Positions 1 through 8,870 of a DNA stretch of 64,000 nucleotides are shown in pieces. How positions within the stretch are numbered: the first letter of the stretch is position 1; every line of letters starts with the position of its first letter. The notes beneath the pieces were generated by a model, which saw only the letters and a list, made by a program, of their open reading frames with translations, did not search any database and was not told the origin of the DNA. Made by a program: the position numbers and the translations under genes. The DNA is from Epilithonimonas zeae (GTDB lineage: Bacteria; Bacteroidota; Bacteroidia; Flavobacteriales; Weeksellaceae): the NCBI RefSeq assembly GCF_900141765.1, contig NZ_FSRK01000001.1, positions 248,001 to 312,000 on the forward strand, written 5' to 3'.

Positions 1-854
1 CGATCTTAAATAGAACCTTCCAAATTGCCAAAAACAGCAGCATCCAATGGAGCGGAAATCCAATGACGCCGGCGCTTGATATTACCGCCAATTACACCAG
101 AACTGTAACCAATGCAGGAGAATATCTGGGAATGTCTCTTACGCAGCCTATTAATGTCGTTTTGACAACGAAAATTACAGAAACATTAACCAAACCTGAT
201 ATTGAATTTGGCGTTGCAGCTCCGGATGGGTCTTCACAAGTTAGAGAAACTCTGGCAACAAAAATGAGTACAGACGATGAAAGGATTATTCAGTTCGGAT
301 CCATCTTGGTACTTAATAACTTTAACGTGGTCAATTCAGGAGGTCTGAAAGTGGATGTGTCTCAAACTGCAGTGAGTACAGGTTATAGTATGGCTTTCAA
401 ACAATTGGGTTCTGTTCTTAATACAATTAGTAGTGCGTTTCAGATTAATCTGGATTATATAAGTGGCGATGTGGGTTCTAATACATCCGACCGAGCAAAT
501 ACCAGTGTAAGTTTGGCACTTTCTCCAAGGTTTAAACTGAAAACAGGTCTGGGAGTTCCTATTGCAAGAACAGATAATGCTAATGCTAATTATTTATCTG
601 CAGAAGGGATTGTGGAATATGACTGGAGTAGAAATAATAATGGAAGCCGTTTACTGAGAGCTTATTCCAAACCATCTAATATTGGTATTACCACTGCACC
701 AGGAGCCAATCAAAGTTATGGTGTTGGGGTTGTGTATAGTAAAAGTTTCAATTCTTTCAAATATATCTTCAAAAGCCGAAAAAGGATAAAAAAGGACTCT
801 GCTAACGTTGAACAAAATAAAATAGATTCTGTAAAAAACAAGCTGAATAAATGA
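1..854 (+). CDS. tamB: TamB-like translocation/assembly module, C-terminal fragment
   Basis: This is the 3' end of a gene whose start lies outside the window. The frame is open from base 3, so the first visible ATG (63) is internal. The roughly 284 visible residues match the DUF490/TamB C-terminal type: alternating beta-strand sequence, the pattern NPxxPALDITANY near the start, a conserved stretch on LTQPINV and TKPDIEFG, and a short basic lysine-rich tail. TamB proteins are inner-membrane-anchored, periplasm-spanning beta proteins that work with a BamA-family partner in outer-membrane lipid or protein transport. No partner gene is visible here. Family call is good; exact role in this organism is inferred. 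Confidence 0.8.
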   Translation, partial: ILNRTFQIAKNSSIQWSGNPMTPALDITANYTRTVTNAGEYLGMSLTQPINVVLTTKITETLTKPDIEFGVAAPDGSSQVRETLATKMSTDDERIIQFGSILVLNNFNVVNSGGLKVDVSQTAVSTGYSMAFKQLGSVLNTISSAFQINLDYISGDVGSNTSDRANTSVSLALSPRFKLKTGLGVPIARTDNANANYLSAEGIVEYDWSRNNNGSRLLRAYSKPSNIGITTAPGANQSYGVGVVYSKSFNSFKYIFKSRKRIKKDSANVEQNKIDSVKNKLNK

Positions 855-932
855 TAATTATCATAGTGAATATGAAGTTTTGTTAAAAGCTGTTAATGTT
901 TTGATATTTCTTTTTATTTAAAATATTTTTTA

Positions 933-940
933 TAAATTTG
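933..940 (+). promoter_or_regulatory. -7 promoter box before the Lrp/AsnC gene
   Basis: TAAATTTG fits the Bacteroidota -7 consensus TAnnTTTG and lies 43 bases before the ATG at 984. No well-spaced -33 TTTG was found (the nearest TTG, at 901, is too far), so the match rests on one box. Confidence 0.45.
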
Positions 941-983
941 CAAAAAAATTAGATATATTTTAAATAAATAATAAAATCATACA

Positions 984-1454
984 ATGAACTATCAATTAGA
1001 CGATATCGATAAAAAGATTCTGGATTTCTTAGTAGAAAACACTAGAATGCCTTTTACAGAGATTGCAAAACAAATGGATGTTTCTGCAGGAACAATCCAC
1101 GTAAGAGTTAAGAAAATGGAAGATGCTGGGATTATCCTGGGTTCTTCTCTTAACATTGACTACAGTAAACTAGATTATAATTTCACAGCTTTTATCGGTA
1201 TTTTGTTGACAAAGTCAAACCATACACAAGAAGTTTTGAAGCAATTAGCTTTAATCCCAAATGTTGTAGAAGCTAGCGTAACATCTGGAAAATATAACAT
1301 CTTCTGTAAAATGAAAGCAAAAAATACCGAAGATGCTAAAAAAATCATTTATCAAATAGATGATATCCAGGATGTAATGAGAACAGAGAGTATGATCTCT
1401 ATGGAGGAGTACATCAGTGATAAAAACCGTTTAATTAATGCGGTTAGTATATAG
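984..1454 (+). CDS. Lrp/AsnC family transcriptional regulator
   Basis: 156 residues, the usual length for the family. An N-terminal winged helix-turn-helix (about residues 5-60, with LDDIDKKILDFL and the recognition region VSAGTIHVRVKKM) is followed by a RAM/AsnC ligand-binding alpha-beta domain (about 65-150). Such proteins bind DNA as dimers or octamers and respond to amino acids or related metabolites. The effector cannot be read from sequence. It is a single gene with its own -7 box upstream and a strong hairpin terminator at 1480-1507, so it is probably monocistronic. Confidence 0.93.
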   Translation: MNYQLDDIDKKILDFLVENTRMPFTEIAKQMDVSAGTIHVRVKKMEDAGIILGSSLNIDYSKLDYNFTAFIGILLTKSNHTQEVLKQLALIPNVVEASVTSGKYNIFCKMKAKNTEDAKKIIYQIDDIQDVMRTESMISMEEYISDKNRLINAVSI

Positions 1455-1479
1455 TTAGTTAATAGAAATTTCTATAAAG

Positions 1480-1507
1480 AAGAGCTTATTTATTAAGCTC
1501 TTTTTTT
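1480..1507 (+). terminator. Rho-independent terminator after the Lrp/AsnC gene
   Basis: A 9-bp perfect stem (AAGAGCTTA / TAAGCTCTT) with a 5-base loop runs into a T tract. It sits 26 bases past the stop. Confidence 0.88.
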
Positions 1508-1520
1508 GTAATTTTATGGG

Positions 1521-1895
1521 ATGAAGTCAGTGGATAAAAGTTTTAAAAATAATAAAGATTATTACCTTAGTTTCGGTCTTATATTATTGGTGTTTTTGTT
1601 AAGTTTAAATACGGATTTAGCAGAATTTTCTCAACATCAATCGCTTAATATTCCGACTGGATTTTTCTACTATACATTTGGAATTGATATTTTGATAATC
1701 TTAAGCTGGCTACTTATTCTATTTTTTAGAAAGATAGGCGTAATACTTTTTCCTGTTTTGGTAATGTTGCATTTTGGGCTACATAATTATTTTTTGAGCA
1801 CTTATCTGTATTCTGATATTACCGCCTTATTTCTTTTTGTGGGAGTTGGTTTGATAGCAATTATTCCACGCTGGAATGATGATGTGATGAAATAA
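1521..1895 (+). CDS. Small multi-pass membrane protein, unknown function
   Basis: 124 residues with about four hydrophobic segments (roughly 15-33, 47-66, 68-88 and 98-116) and short polar connections. I do not recognise the family. The ATG is 13 bases after the upstream terminator T-run, so the gene must have a very short leader or depend on readthrough of that terminator. No convincing -7 box was seen. It is followed by about 300 bases without a gene. Confidence 0.6.
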   Translation: MKSVDKSFKNNKDYYLSFGLILLVFLLSLNTDLAEFSQHQSLNIPTGFFYYTFGIDILIILSWLLILFFRKIGVILFPVLVMLHFGLHNYFLSTYLYSDITALFLFVGVGLIAIIPRWNDDVMK

Positions 1896-2191
1896 AGACA
1901 TATTTATAAATAGAAAAGCTCCAGAAGTAATCCAGAGCGTTATCTTTTTATCAGCATTGACGTGATATTTATTGAAAAATTTGCTGATATTAATCTGTAT
2001 ATTTTAATTTTAAACAGATCTATGTTCATCTTGTGTGCCTTCAGAATCTAAGGGACGAATAAAGTGTTTAGTTTTATGCCACAAAGATTATCATTTAACA
2101 TAATATTGACAAGAAAGGAACTACTACATAACTACGCCAGTGGTTTAATGTTTTGATAATGAGATCTTTGGATTCTGACATGGAGGTTTTA
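1896..2191. other. Intergenic stretch without a supported gene
   Basis: About 300 AT-rich bases between the small membrane protein and the convergent LuxR-type gene. No long reading frame, RNA gene or clear terminator was seen. The middle (about 2000-2090) has phrases resembling the low-complexity Flavobacteria spacer text found elsewhere in the window, but no exact repeat was confirmed. Confidence 0.4.
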
Positions 2192-3652
2192 TCAGAAATC
2201 CATCATCCATTTATTCAAATCAATTTCTGAAGAGATGTCCAATTGTTTTCTCAATCTGTTTTTTCGGGTTTCTACACTTCTTACAGAAATATTGTTGTAA
2301 TGAGCAATTTCTTTTGTGGTAAAATTAAGTTTCAGTAATGCGCAAAATTGCAATTGTCCGGTTGTGAGCTCTGGATAATTGGTGATTAGTTTATTATAGA
2401 AAAATGGATAGACTTCTTTGAATCTGCTCAAGAATGATGAGTCATTACTCTTGGCTAATTCCAAAAGTTCTGCAAATGCATCATTGACTTTAAGTTCCAA
2501 ATGATTAAGTTCCTCTTCTTTTTCTATTAGGTCATCCTCGATGTTTTCCTTTTGCTCTTTTTCTTCTTTGTAGCTTTTAAAATATTTAACTGTAAAAAAG
2601 AAAAATACAACTGCAAGAAAGATAATACTTCCAATAAAAATATAGAGATTCTGATACCAGTTTTTCTTTTCCTCTTCTAAAATGTTTTGGGAAACTTTAT
2701 CCGTCTCTAATTTTTCCTTTTTACGGATGATTTCATTTAATTCGCGAGATTTTTTTGTGTAATAAGAGTAAATTTTGTCATCACCCATCTGCTCATAGAT
2801 AAGGCCAAGGTCATCGTAGATATACTGTAAACGATAGATGTCATTAGCTTTCTCAAAAATAGGTAAGGCTTGTTTATAATAATGGATAGAACTATCATTC
2901 TGTTTCATTTCCAAATAGGCATTCCCTAAACCAAATAAACCAAATGCTTGATTGATAGAGTCGTTTTCCAGTTTACCCAACTCGTAGGCTTTTCTACTGT
3001 AGTAGATTGCTGGTTTGTAATCTTCCAGATCTATATATATTACTCCTAAACTGGAATATTGTGCGGAGAGCCAGTTATTACGTTTTGTTTTATCTTTTAT
3101 TTTCTTAAAGTACTCGATACTTTGTAGATCATACCTCAGTGTTTTTTGTGGATCTGTATATTGCAGATTTAGGATTTCTGCTTTTCCATTGTAGATCTGC
3201 CCAAGTGAACTGTAAAGGTCATCATTGATCTTTATTTTTTTACAAAGTTCTTCTGCTTTTTCATTTGTTTTAATGGCTTTTTCAAAAAAACCTAAATAAG
3301 CATAAGCTATTGCTTTTGCAATATAAGCTTGGGTACAATGGTAATCGTCACCTTCTTTCTTAGCTATTTCATATAATTTGTCAGCAGATTTTAAAGCTTT
3401 TTCCTGTTCTCCAAGTCCAAGATAAGAACTGATATCGGCTTTTAGAGATTTTGCTTTTCCTTGATAGTAATCAATATCCGCGGAAATTTGGTATGTTTTA
3501 TTACTGATTTTTAGGGCTTCGTTCCGATCAGCAATCTTAAAAGTTTTTGCAATTAATTGGTCTACTTGCTGAGGTGTATATTGCTGCGCATCCGATTCCG
3601 AAAGAAAGGAAAATAGAAAAGAAAGTATTAATAATTTTTTTTGAAAATCCAC
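2192..3652 (-). CDS. TPR sensor with membrane anchor and LuxR-type DNA-binding domain
   Basis: I place the start at the GTG at 3652, giving 486 residues. The open frame reaches an ATG at 3739, but the extra 29 residues do not look like a signal peptide, and a promoter (boxes at 3670-3677 and 3700-3704) lies inside that extension. From the GTG the protein begins with a signal-like segment (DFQKK, then a leucine/phenylalanine-rich stretch, SES-DAQQ). Next come five to seven tetratricopeptide repeats (about 30-320), one transmembrane helix (about 334-356), a coiled coil, and a C-terminal LuxR/GerE-like helix-turn-helix (about 430-486, with LTTGQLQFCALLKLNFTTKE). Periplasmic TPR plus cytoplasmic output suggests a one-component membrane-spanning regulator. 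Its signal is unknown. Confidence 0.82.
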   Translation of the reverse strand: MDFQKKLLILSFLFSFLSESDAQQYTPQQVDQLIAKTFKIADRNEALKISNKTYQISADIDYYQGKAKSLKADISSYLGLGEQEKALKSADKLYEIAKKEGDDYHCTQAYIAKAIAYAYLGFFEKAIKTNEKAEELCKKIKINDDLYSSLGQIYNGKAEILNLQYTDPQKTLRYDLQSIEYFKKIKDKTKRNNWLSAQYSSLGVIYIDLEDYKPAIYYSRKAYELGKLENDSINQAFGLFGLGNAYLEMKQNDSSIHYYKQALPIFEKANDIYRLQYIYDDLGLIYEQMGDDKIYSYYTKKSRELNEIIRKKEKLETDKVSQNILEEEKKNWYQNLYIFIGSIIFLAVVFFFFTVKYFKSYKEEKEQKENIEDDLIEKEEELNHLELKVNDAFAELLELAKSNDSSFLSRFKEVYPFFYNKLITNYPELTTGQLQFCALLKLNFTTKEIAHYNNISVRSVETRKNRLRKQLDISSEIDLNKWMMDF

Positions 3653-3669
3653 AGCGTCCAATGCGAATG

Positions 3670-3704
3670 CAAAAATATTAAAAAAACAAACATTACCGCC
3701 AAAA
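3670..3704 (-). promoter_or_regulatory. Bacteroidota promoter for the TPR-LuxR gene
   Basis: On the minus strand TTTTG (3700-3704) is followed after 22 bases by TATTTTTG (3670-3677), an exact TAnnTTTG box. Transcription would start near 3663-3665, about 11 bases before the GTG chosen as the start. Confidence 0.65.
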
Positions 3705-3757
3705 TAACGAAAGTATTGAAGGATTCTTGATGTTGTCAATTGAATTATTAACTTCGG

Positions 3758-4333
3758 TTAACTAGTTGGATTAAAATTAGTATCACATTCTGCTAAAATG
3801 TCTGGAAAAAATCGATCAAAATGAAATTGCAGCTCTTCTTTGCTTTTTAAAAATGCATCAAAAACAGGAATGTCTTTATCAAGATATTTTGCTTTGTTCA
3901 AAACATTCAACATACTGAATTTTATGCCTTGATCTGTTCTGTAATTCGTCAGCCAATCATCCTGTTCCATTCTTATAAGCATCTTTTTGTAATTTTCCGG
4001 AAGCCATATCTCATTTTTCCAAAGTATATTATAGACTTTCTGAGAATGTACTTTTAGTTCCTTTTCTGTATAAAGATGTGCAGTGAAGTAATCAAAGGCA
4101 ACATCCACAAATGCTCCTGAATATAATCTGACCAACGGACTGAAAATCTTCTTAGCTTCTGAAACTGCAGGATGAGAATCGGTAAAAGTATCAATAGCAC
4201 GATGAAGTTTTATTCCTTCTTGGATTTCAAGAGGAAAATTTTCCCGTTCGTTATTTTTGATAAAGTCCGCAATCATATTCCCAACGAGTTGTTGGTCTGT
4301 GAATGAAAGAATAGAGTGCGCGAGATAATTCAT
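3758..4333 (-). CDS. ACP phosphodiesterase-like protein (AcpH/DUF479 family)
   Basis: 191 residues, close to the E. coli AcpH length (193). It starts MNYLAHSILSF with the conserved GNMIADFIK, LHRAIDTFTDSHP and SGAFVDVAFDYFTAHL stretches, whose histidines and aspartates form the metal site of this HD-like fold. AcpH removes the 4'-phosphopantetheine arm from holo acyl carrier protein. In Bacteroidota the activity is inferred by homology only. A 4'-phosphopantetheinyl transferase (30677) lies elsewhere in the window. The gene is alone on the minus strand between the GNAT-like protein and the TPR-LuxR gene. Confidence 0.85.
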   Translation of the reverse strand: MNYLAHSILSFTDQQLVGNMIADFIKNNERENFPLEIQEGIKLHRAIDTFTDSHPAVSEAKKIFSPLVRLYSGAFVDVAFDYFTAHLYTEKELKVHSQKVYNILWKNEIWLPENYKKMLIRMEQDDWLTNYRTDQGIKFSMLNVLNKAKYLDKDIPVFDAFLKSKEELQFHFDRFFPDILAECDTNFNPTS

Positions 4334-4430
4334 TTTATCATAAAGATACTGTTATAATTGATATTGATTACAGTTTTTAGGATAAATAATTTAAATAGTA
4401 AGGAGATCAGTAGTTCAACCCGAATATAAT

Positions 4431-5552
4431 TTAAACTTTGATTATATATCTGTAAGTTGAGAGAGTTCTTGTAAGATTGCCACTCAGATTTTCAATTATT
4501 TTTGACATTTTTGGGTTGAAGTCTCCAATCCACTGCACTTCATATGTATCATAAGTAGTTTCTAGATTTATCATTTCCAGTGCTTTGACAATTAAGTAGG
4601 CATCAATGCCTTTATTTTGGAATTCGGGAATAATACCAAAAACCAATCCTACTAGTTTTTTTGTTTTGCAGAATTTTTGCAGCATCAAAAATTTCAGCAT
4701 CGAAAATATTCCAAACCTGGAACTCACTTTCCCGAAGTAATCATTAAGGTTTGGTAAATTTAGCCAGCAGCCGATTGGCTGATTATTATGATATACAAAC
4801 CAGACTGTTTTTTCATCTATTACTGGCCGCATTGCCTTGAAGGTTCTTGTAATTTGTTTTATATTGAGGATTTTTTCATGCTGATTGTTTTGCCAAGCTT
4901 TGTTGTAAATCGTAGCAAAATCTTTCGCAAATTCCGTAATATTATTTTTACTAAGTTGCCGTAACTCGTAGGAAGGGTTGGTGGTAAGTAGATCATTGAT
5001 GGTATAAAATTTTTGTGGTAGTTTTGCTTTCAAATCTATGGCGTAGCAGTTTTGAAGAAAGTAAATTTCGAATCCGTAACTTTCAAAAAGTTTTTGGTAA
5101 TAAGGTGGATTGTAATTCATTCTGTATAACGGCGTCTGGTATCCGTGTATAAGCAAGCCCCACCATTGCATGCGATTCCCAAAATTTATCGGACCGTCTA
5201 TTATTTTAATTCCTTGATTATGTAGCCATTCTTTGCAATAGTCGAACATATAATTTGCTGCTTTTTGAGAATCAACACATTCAAAGAAACCTATGCCACC
5301 TGTCTTGCTTTTTTCAGTTTCTGTATTGATGATGAAAGATGCAATTCTGCCTATGACTTCATTGTTTTTGTTCATTAGAATCCATCTTTCGCACACGCCG
5401 TTTTGAAAATGAATATTTTTATTCAAATCAAAAACTTCCTCTATATCTCTGTCCAGAGGTTTTATGTAGTTGGAGTTATCTTTATAGGTCTTATCAGGAA
5501 GGTCTAAAAATAAGCGTATATCTTTTTTGGTAATTACTTTTCGCAAATACAT
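4431..5552 (-). CDS. GNAT-like acyltransferase fold protein, function unknown
   Basis: 373 residues, similar to the uncharacterised YghO-like proteins. The N-terminal part (about 1-190) contains GRIASFI, GGIGFFEC, IDGPINFGNRMQWWGLL and MNYNPPYYQKLFESYGFE, typical of this group. The C-terminal half (about 200-365) reads like a second degenerate acetyltransferase domain, including KLVGLVFGIIPEFQNKGIDAYL. No substrate can be assigned. It has its own -7 box (TACTTTTG, minus strand, 5573-5580) and a 97-base gap to the next gene. Confidence 0.7.
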   Translation of the reverse strand: MYLRKVITKKDIRLFLDLPDKTYKDNSNYIKPLDRDIEEVFDLNKNIHFQNGVCERWILMNKNNEVIGRIASFIINTETEKSKTGGIGFFECVDSQKAANYMFDYCKEWLHNQGIKIIDGPINFGNRMQWWGLLIHGYQTPLYRMNYNPPYYQKLFESYGFEIYFLQNCYAIDLKAKLPQKFYTINDLLTTNPSYELRQLSKNNITEFAKDFATIYNKAWQNNQHEKILNIKQITRTFKAMRPVIDEKTVWFVYHNNQPIGCWLNLPNLNDYFGKVSSRFGIFSMLKFLMLQKFCKTKKLVGLVFGIIPEFQNKGIDAYLIVKALEMINLETTYDTYEVQWIGDFNPKMSKIIENLSGNLTRTLSTYRYIIKV

Positions 5553-5572
5553 TTTTTCAATTACTATAATGA

Positions 5573-5580
5573 CAAAAGTA
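5573..5580 (-). promoter_or_regulatory. -7 box before the GNAT-like gene
   Basis: TACTTTTG on the minus strand fits TAnnTTTG and ends 20 bases before the ATG. No matching -33 element was seen. Confidence 0.45.
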
Positions 5581-5685
5581 TTGATGAAGAATAATGTAAA
5601 AGCTTCTCTTTATAATTTTGATCGCCAAAAATAAATATTGATATTGATTGATTATCAATGATATAGAAATAGAAAATGTTCTATT

Positions 5686-6792
5686 TTATAAATCGGTTTG
5701 ATTTTTACGAAACTCGGAAGGTGTTTCATTTGTCAGTTTTTTGAAAATTGTATTGAAGGCCGTTTTAGAATTAAAGCCTGCTTCAAAAGCAATTCCCAAA
5801 ATTGATAATTTTCTATAAGAATCATCGCATAATAATTCTTTAGCTCGCTGAACCCTGTATTTGTTGACAAATTGGAAGAAATTTTCACCGAATCCATTAT
5901 TCAACAAATATGAAAGTTGATGAGCATTGATTCCAATAAAACCGGAAAGTTTAGAGAGATTAAGCTCGCCATCCAAATACGGTTTCTCGGTCTTCATGTA
6001 GTCGATTAATTTTTGTTTTAGATTTTCAAAATCACTGTCGGCAATAAGCTTTTTCTTTTCTGATTTTAATTCGTCCTCTAATTCTATTGATAATAATTCT
6101 TGCCGTTCTTTCTCATTGACAGGATAGATTTCTTTCTGCCTTAAAATGTGGTAAGATGTGCTGTAAACAATGAACAAAAAAAGTAAATCCATTGCTAAAT
6201 GATTATTTAGTTTGTATATGAATACATTAAAAAGTTCGTAACATACGGTGATAATAATCGTGCAGAATAATAGTAAGCTTAATTTTGCTAACCACTCCAG
6301 ATTAATGTTTTCTGTATTGGAAGAGATACTTTCTATCCGTTTTTGGTATTTCTTGATTCGGATATAAATGATGGCAATGTAAGGCAGATTATGAAATATA
6401 GCCACAAAATCAGCGGTAATGCCAACTGTCTTATTACCTTCAGCATTTAATAGAAGAATCAGATAAATAATTGGAGTAATAAGACATATTGTATCTTTTT
6501 TGCTGAAACGATAATTTGGATTAATAAAAAATACAACACTGAAAAATAGAAAAATAGGTGTTAATATCTCTATAAAATAAATAAAAAAAACGAACAATTG
6601 ATTGGGAGATAATCCGCAAAATTGTAATACATCCAATATCCAATAGCTTGACCAAAGAAAAAGAAAAGAGCCAAATAAGGCATTAGCCCTTTGGTTTACC
6701 TTCATAGGATTTATAAGTACAATAAATGATTGTAAGATCAAACCTCCGTAAAGCAATGTAAGTACAAACTTTTGAATATTCTCAAATGACAT
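5686..6792 (-). CDS. AraC-family regulator with multi-pass membrane N-terminus
   Basis: 368 residues. The first about 225 residues form six or seven transmembrane helices. The C-terminal about 100 residues (265-365) are a double helix-turn-helix AraC domain with LSKLSGFIGINAHQLSYLLNN and the hallmark IAFEAGFNSKTAFNTIFKKLTNETPSEFR. This membrane-bound AraC type is common in Bacteroidota. The signal is unknown. Its ATG lies 9 bases after the radA stop, so it is probably cotranscribed with radA, although no functional link is evident. An AT-rich hairpin overlaps the stop codon (5667-5686). Confidence 0.85.
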   Translation of the reverse strand: MSFENIQKFVLTLLYGGLILQSFIVLINPMKVNQRANALFGSFLFLWSSYWILDVLQFCGLSPNQLFVFFIYFIEILTPIFLFFSVVFFINPNYRFSKKDTICLITPIIYLILLLNAEGNKTVGITADFVAIFHNLPYIAIIYIRIKKYQKRIESISSNTENINLEWLAKLSLLLFCTIIITVCYELFNVFIYKLNNHLAMDLLFLFIVYSTSYHILRQKEIYPVNEKERQELLSIELEDELKSEKKKLIADSDFENLKQKLIDYMKTEKPYLDGELNLSKLSGFIGINAHQLSYLLNNGFGENFFQFVNKYRVQRAKELLCDDSYRKLSILGIAFEAGFNSKTAFNTIFKKLTNETPSEFRKNQTDL

Positions 6793-6801
6793 TATGTGTT
6801 T

Positions 6802-8145
6802 TTAAAAAAGTAATTCTACAAAATCTTCAATCTTACTAATTTCTTCTATTTTAATTCCAAATTTTTTCTTCGGAAGTTTATTAAGATTTGAAATGAAAAT
6901 CTTTTCATAACCCAATTTTTCTGCTTCGGTAATTCTTTGTTCGGCTTGTGCAATTGGACGGATTTCACCACTTAAGCCAATTTCTCCTGCAAAACAATAA
7001 TGTTCCGAGATGGCAATATCTTCATTGCTTGATAGGATAGAAGCAACAACAGCTAAGTCCAAAGCGGGATCATCAGTTTTTATTCCGCCTGTTATATTAA
7101 GGAAAACATCTTTCGCTCCGAGTTGGAAGCCTGCTCTTTTTTCCAAAACTGCCAAAAGCATATTCAATCTTTTGGAATCAAAACCGGTTGAGCTTCTTTG
7201 CGGCGTTCCATAAACTGCGGTAGAAACCAACGCCTGGATTTCCAATAACATTGGTCGATTTCCTTCGAGAGTTACCGCAACAGAATTTCCGGAAAGCTCT
7301 TCTGATTTTTTAGTAATGAGAATTTCAGATGGATTTTTGATTTCCTTCAAACCTTGCGAAATCATTTCATAAATTCCGATTTCCGACGTAGATCCAAAAC
7401 GGTTTTTATTTGCTCTCAATAATCTGAACAGATGATTTCTATCGCCGTCGAAATTCAGAACAACATCTACCATATGTTCCAAAACTTTTGGTCCGGCGAT
7501 TTGTCCATCTTTTGTGATATGACCAACTAGAAAAACCGGAATGTTATTTTCTTTGGCAAACTTGATGATTTCATTAGAACATTCTCGGATTTGTGAAACC
7601 GTTCCTGGCGAACTTTCTATCAATTGGGATTGAAGCGTCTGAATGGAATCGATAATCATAAAATCTGGCATCAATTTCTTGGCTTCGTGCAAGATTTTTT
7701 CAACATTAGTTTCAGTAAACAGGAAACAATTCGGATTTTTAACCTCGGCTAAACGGTCGGCTCTCATTTTGATTTGTGACGCGCTTTCTTCTCCGGAAAC
7801 ATAGAGGATTTTTTTCTTCATCTTCAAAGCCAATTGAAGAAGCAGAGTCGATTTTCCTATTCCAGGTTCGCCACCAATTAAGGTTACAGAACCCAAAACA
7901 ATTCCGCCACCCAAAACCCGGTCCAATTCTTCAGAAGGTGTTTTGATTCTTGGCTCTTCATTAGTTTCAACTTCTATGATGTTGATGATTGAAGATTTGG
8001 ATTTTGCAACGACAGATTTTGTAGATTTTTCTACAATTTCTTCCACAAGTGTATTCCATTCTCCACAAGTTTTGCATTGCCCGTGCCATTGGGAATATTG
8101 CGCACCACAATTTTGACAGAAATATTGAGTTTTTAGTTTTGCCAT
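6802..8145 (-). CDS. radA: DNA repair protein RadA
   Basis: 447 residues, typical for RadA (Sms), a RecA-like branch-migration helicase in recombinational repair. Seen in order: a C4 zinc finger (C10, C13, C24, C27), Walker A GGEPGIGKST at 91-100, Walker B around FMIIDS at 162-167, the RadA-specific KNRFG motif at 247-251, and a C-terminal Lon-protease-like domain (about 270-447, with GNRPMLLEIQALV and GEIGLSGEIRP). All key residues are present. First gene of a likely two-gene transcript with the downstream AraC regulator. Confidence 0.97.
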   Translation of the reverse strand: MAKLKTQYFCQNCGAQYSQWHGQCKTCGEWNTLVEEIVEKSTKSVVAKSKSSIINIIEVETNEEPRIKTPSEELDRVLGGGIVLGSVTLIGGEPGIGKSTLLLQLALKMKKKILYVSGEESASQIKMRADRLAEVKNPNCFLFTETNVEKILHEAKKLMPDFMIIDSIQTLQSQLIESSPGTVSQIRECSNEIIKFAKENNIPVFLVGHITKDGQIAGPKVLEHMVDVVLNFDGDRNHLFRLLRANKNRFGSTSEIGIYEMISQGLKEIKNPSEILITKKSEELSGNSVAVTLEGNRPMLLEIQALVSTAVYGTPQRSSTGFDSKRLNMLLAVLEKRAGFQLGAKDVFLNITGGIKTDDPALDLAVVASILSSNEDIAISEHYCFAGEIGLSGEIRPIAQAEQRITEAEKLGYEKIFISNLNKLPKKKFGIKIEEISKIEDFVELLF

Positions 8146-8229
8146 TCTGCTAAGTTCCAGAAAAATTTTGGAAAATAAAAAATTAGAGGTCAGTTTAAAA
8201 GCTGGTTTAATGTTTTATTTTGAAAACCT

Positions 8230-8237
8230 TAAATTTG
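8230..8237 (+). promoter_or_regulatory. -7 box before the SlyD-like FKBP gene
   Basis: TAAATTTG, an exact TAnnTTTG box, 49 bases before the ATG at 8287. The upstream element is poor (GTTTAA about 21 bases earlier). Confidence 0.5.
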
Positions 8238-8286
8238 TTCACGATATATTACAACGATGATATCAGAAAATTAAAATTAAATAAAA

Positions 8287-8787
8287 ATGGCATTAGACAA
8301 AAATCACGTAGTAACTTTAAAATACGTTCTACATACTAATGATGAGGCGGGAGAAAAAATCTTTGTGGAAGAGACCTCAGCAGAAAACCCAATGACGTTT
8401 CTTTATGGCGTAGGAATGATGATTCCGAAGTTTGAACAGGAAATACAAAATTTAAATATAGGCGAAACGGCATCTTTCACTATAGAGCCTAGCGAAGGTT
8501 ATGGAGAGAGAGATCCTCAAGCTGTGACACAATTGCCTGTTGATATGTTCCAAGGGCAAGAATTGCCTCCTGTAGGTGCAGTACTTCCACTGTCTGACAA
8601 TCAGGGGAATAATTTCCAAGCTGTGGTTGTAGAAGTTACACCAGAAGCTGTAGTTGTAGACCTTAATCATCCAATGGCGGGAAGACCTCTACATTTTGAT
8701 GTTGAAATTCTGAACACACGTCCTGCAACGGAAGAAGAATTGGCTCACGGTCATGCACACGGAGAAGATGGTCATTCTGGACATTAA
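8287..8787 (+). CDS. SlyD-like FKBP-type peptidyl-prolyl isomerase
   Basis: 166 residues. The FKBP domain is interrupted by an insert-in-flap domain: N-terminal half with FLYGVGMMIPKFEQEI, the EPSEGYGERDP turn, flap insert about 75-125, and the returning strand DLNHPMAGRPLHFDVEIL. The C-terminus is histidine-rich (HGHAHGEDGHSGH), which in SlyD proteins binds nickel or other divalent metals. These are cytoplasmic prolyl isomerases and chaperones. No hydrogenase or urease genes are nearby, so a metallochaperone role is only possible. Monocistronic, ending at a strong shared terminator. Confidence 0.92.
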   Translation: MALDKNHVVTLKYVLHTNDEAGEKIFVEETSAENPMTFLYGVGMMIPKFEQEIQNLNIGETASFTIEPSEGYGERDPQAVTQLPVDMFQGQELPPVGAVLPLSDNQGNNFQAVVVEVTPEAVVVDLNHPMAGRPLHFDVEILNTRPATEEELAHGHAHGEDGHSGH

Positions 8788-8820
8788 TATATAAGTTAAA
8801 TTTTTTAGTCAATATAAAAT

Positions 8821-8850
8821 ACAAAAGCTTCCAAATCTGGAAGCTTTTGT
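8821..8850. terminator. Bidirectional terminator between slyD-like and M4 protease genes
   Basis: A 13-bp perfect stem with a 4-base loop (AATC) and A/T-rich flanks on both sides, between two convergent stops. Confidence 0.88.
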
Positions 8851-8870
8851 TGTATTAAGAAATGAACTTT

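Noticed and set aside
1896-2191. Possible small RNA in the first intergenic gap
   Set aside because: No promoter-plus-terminator pair or stable fold could be seen; the sequence is AT-rich without a clear signal.
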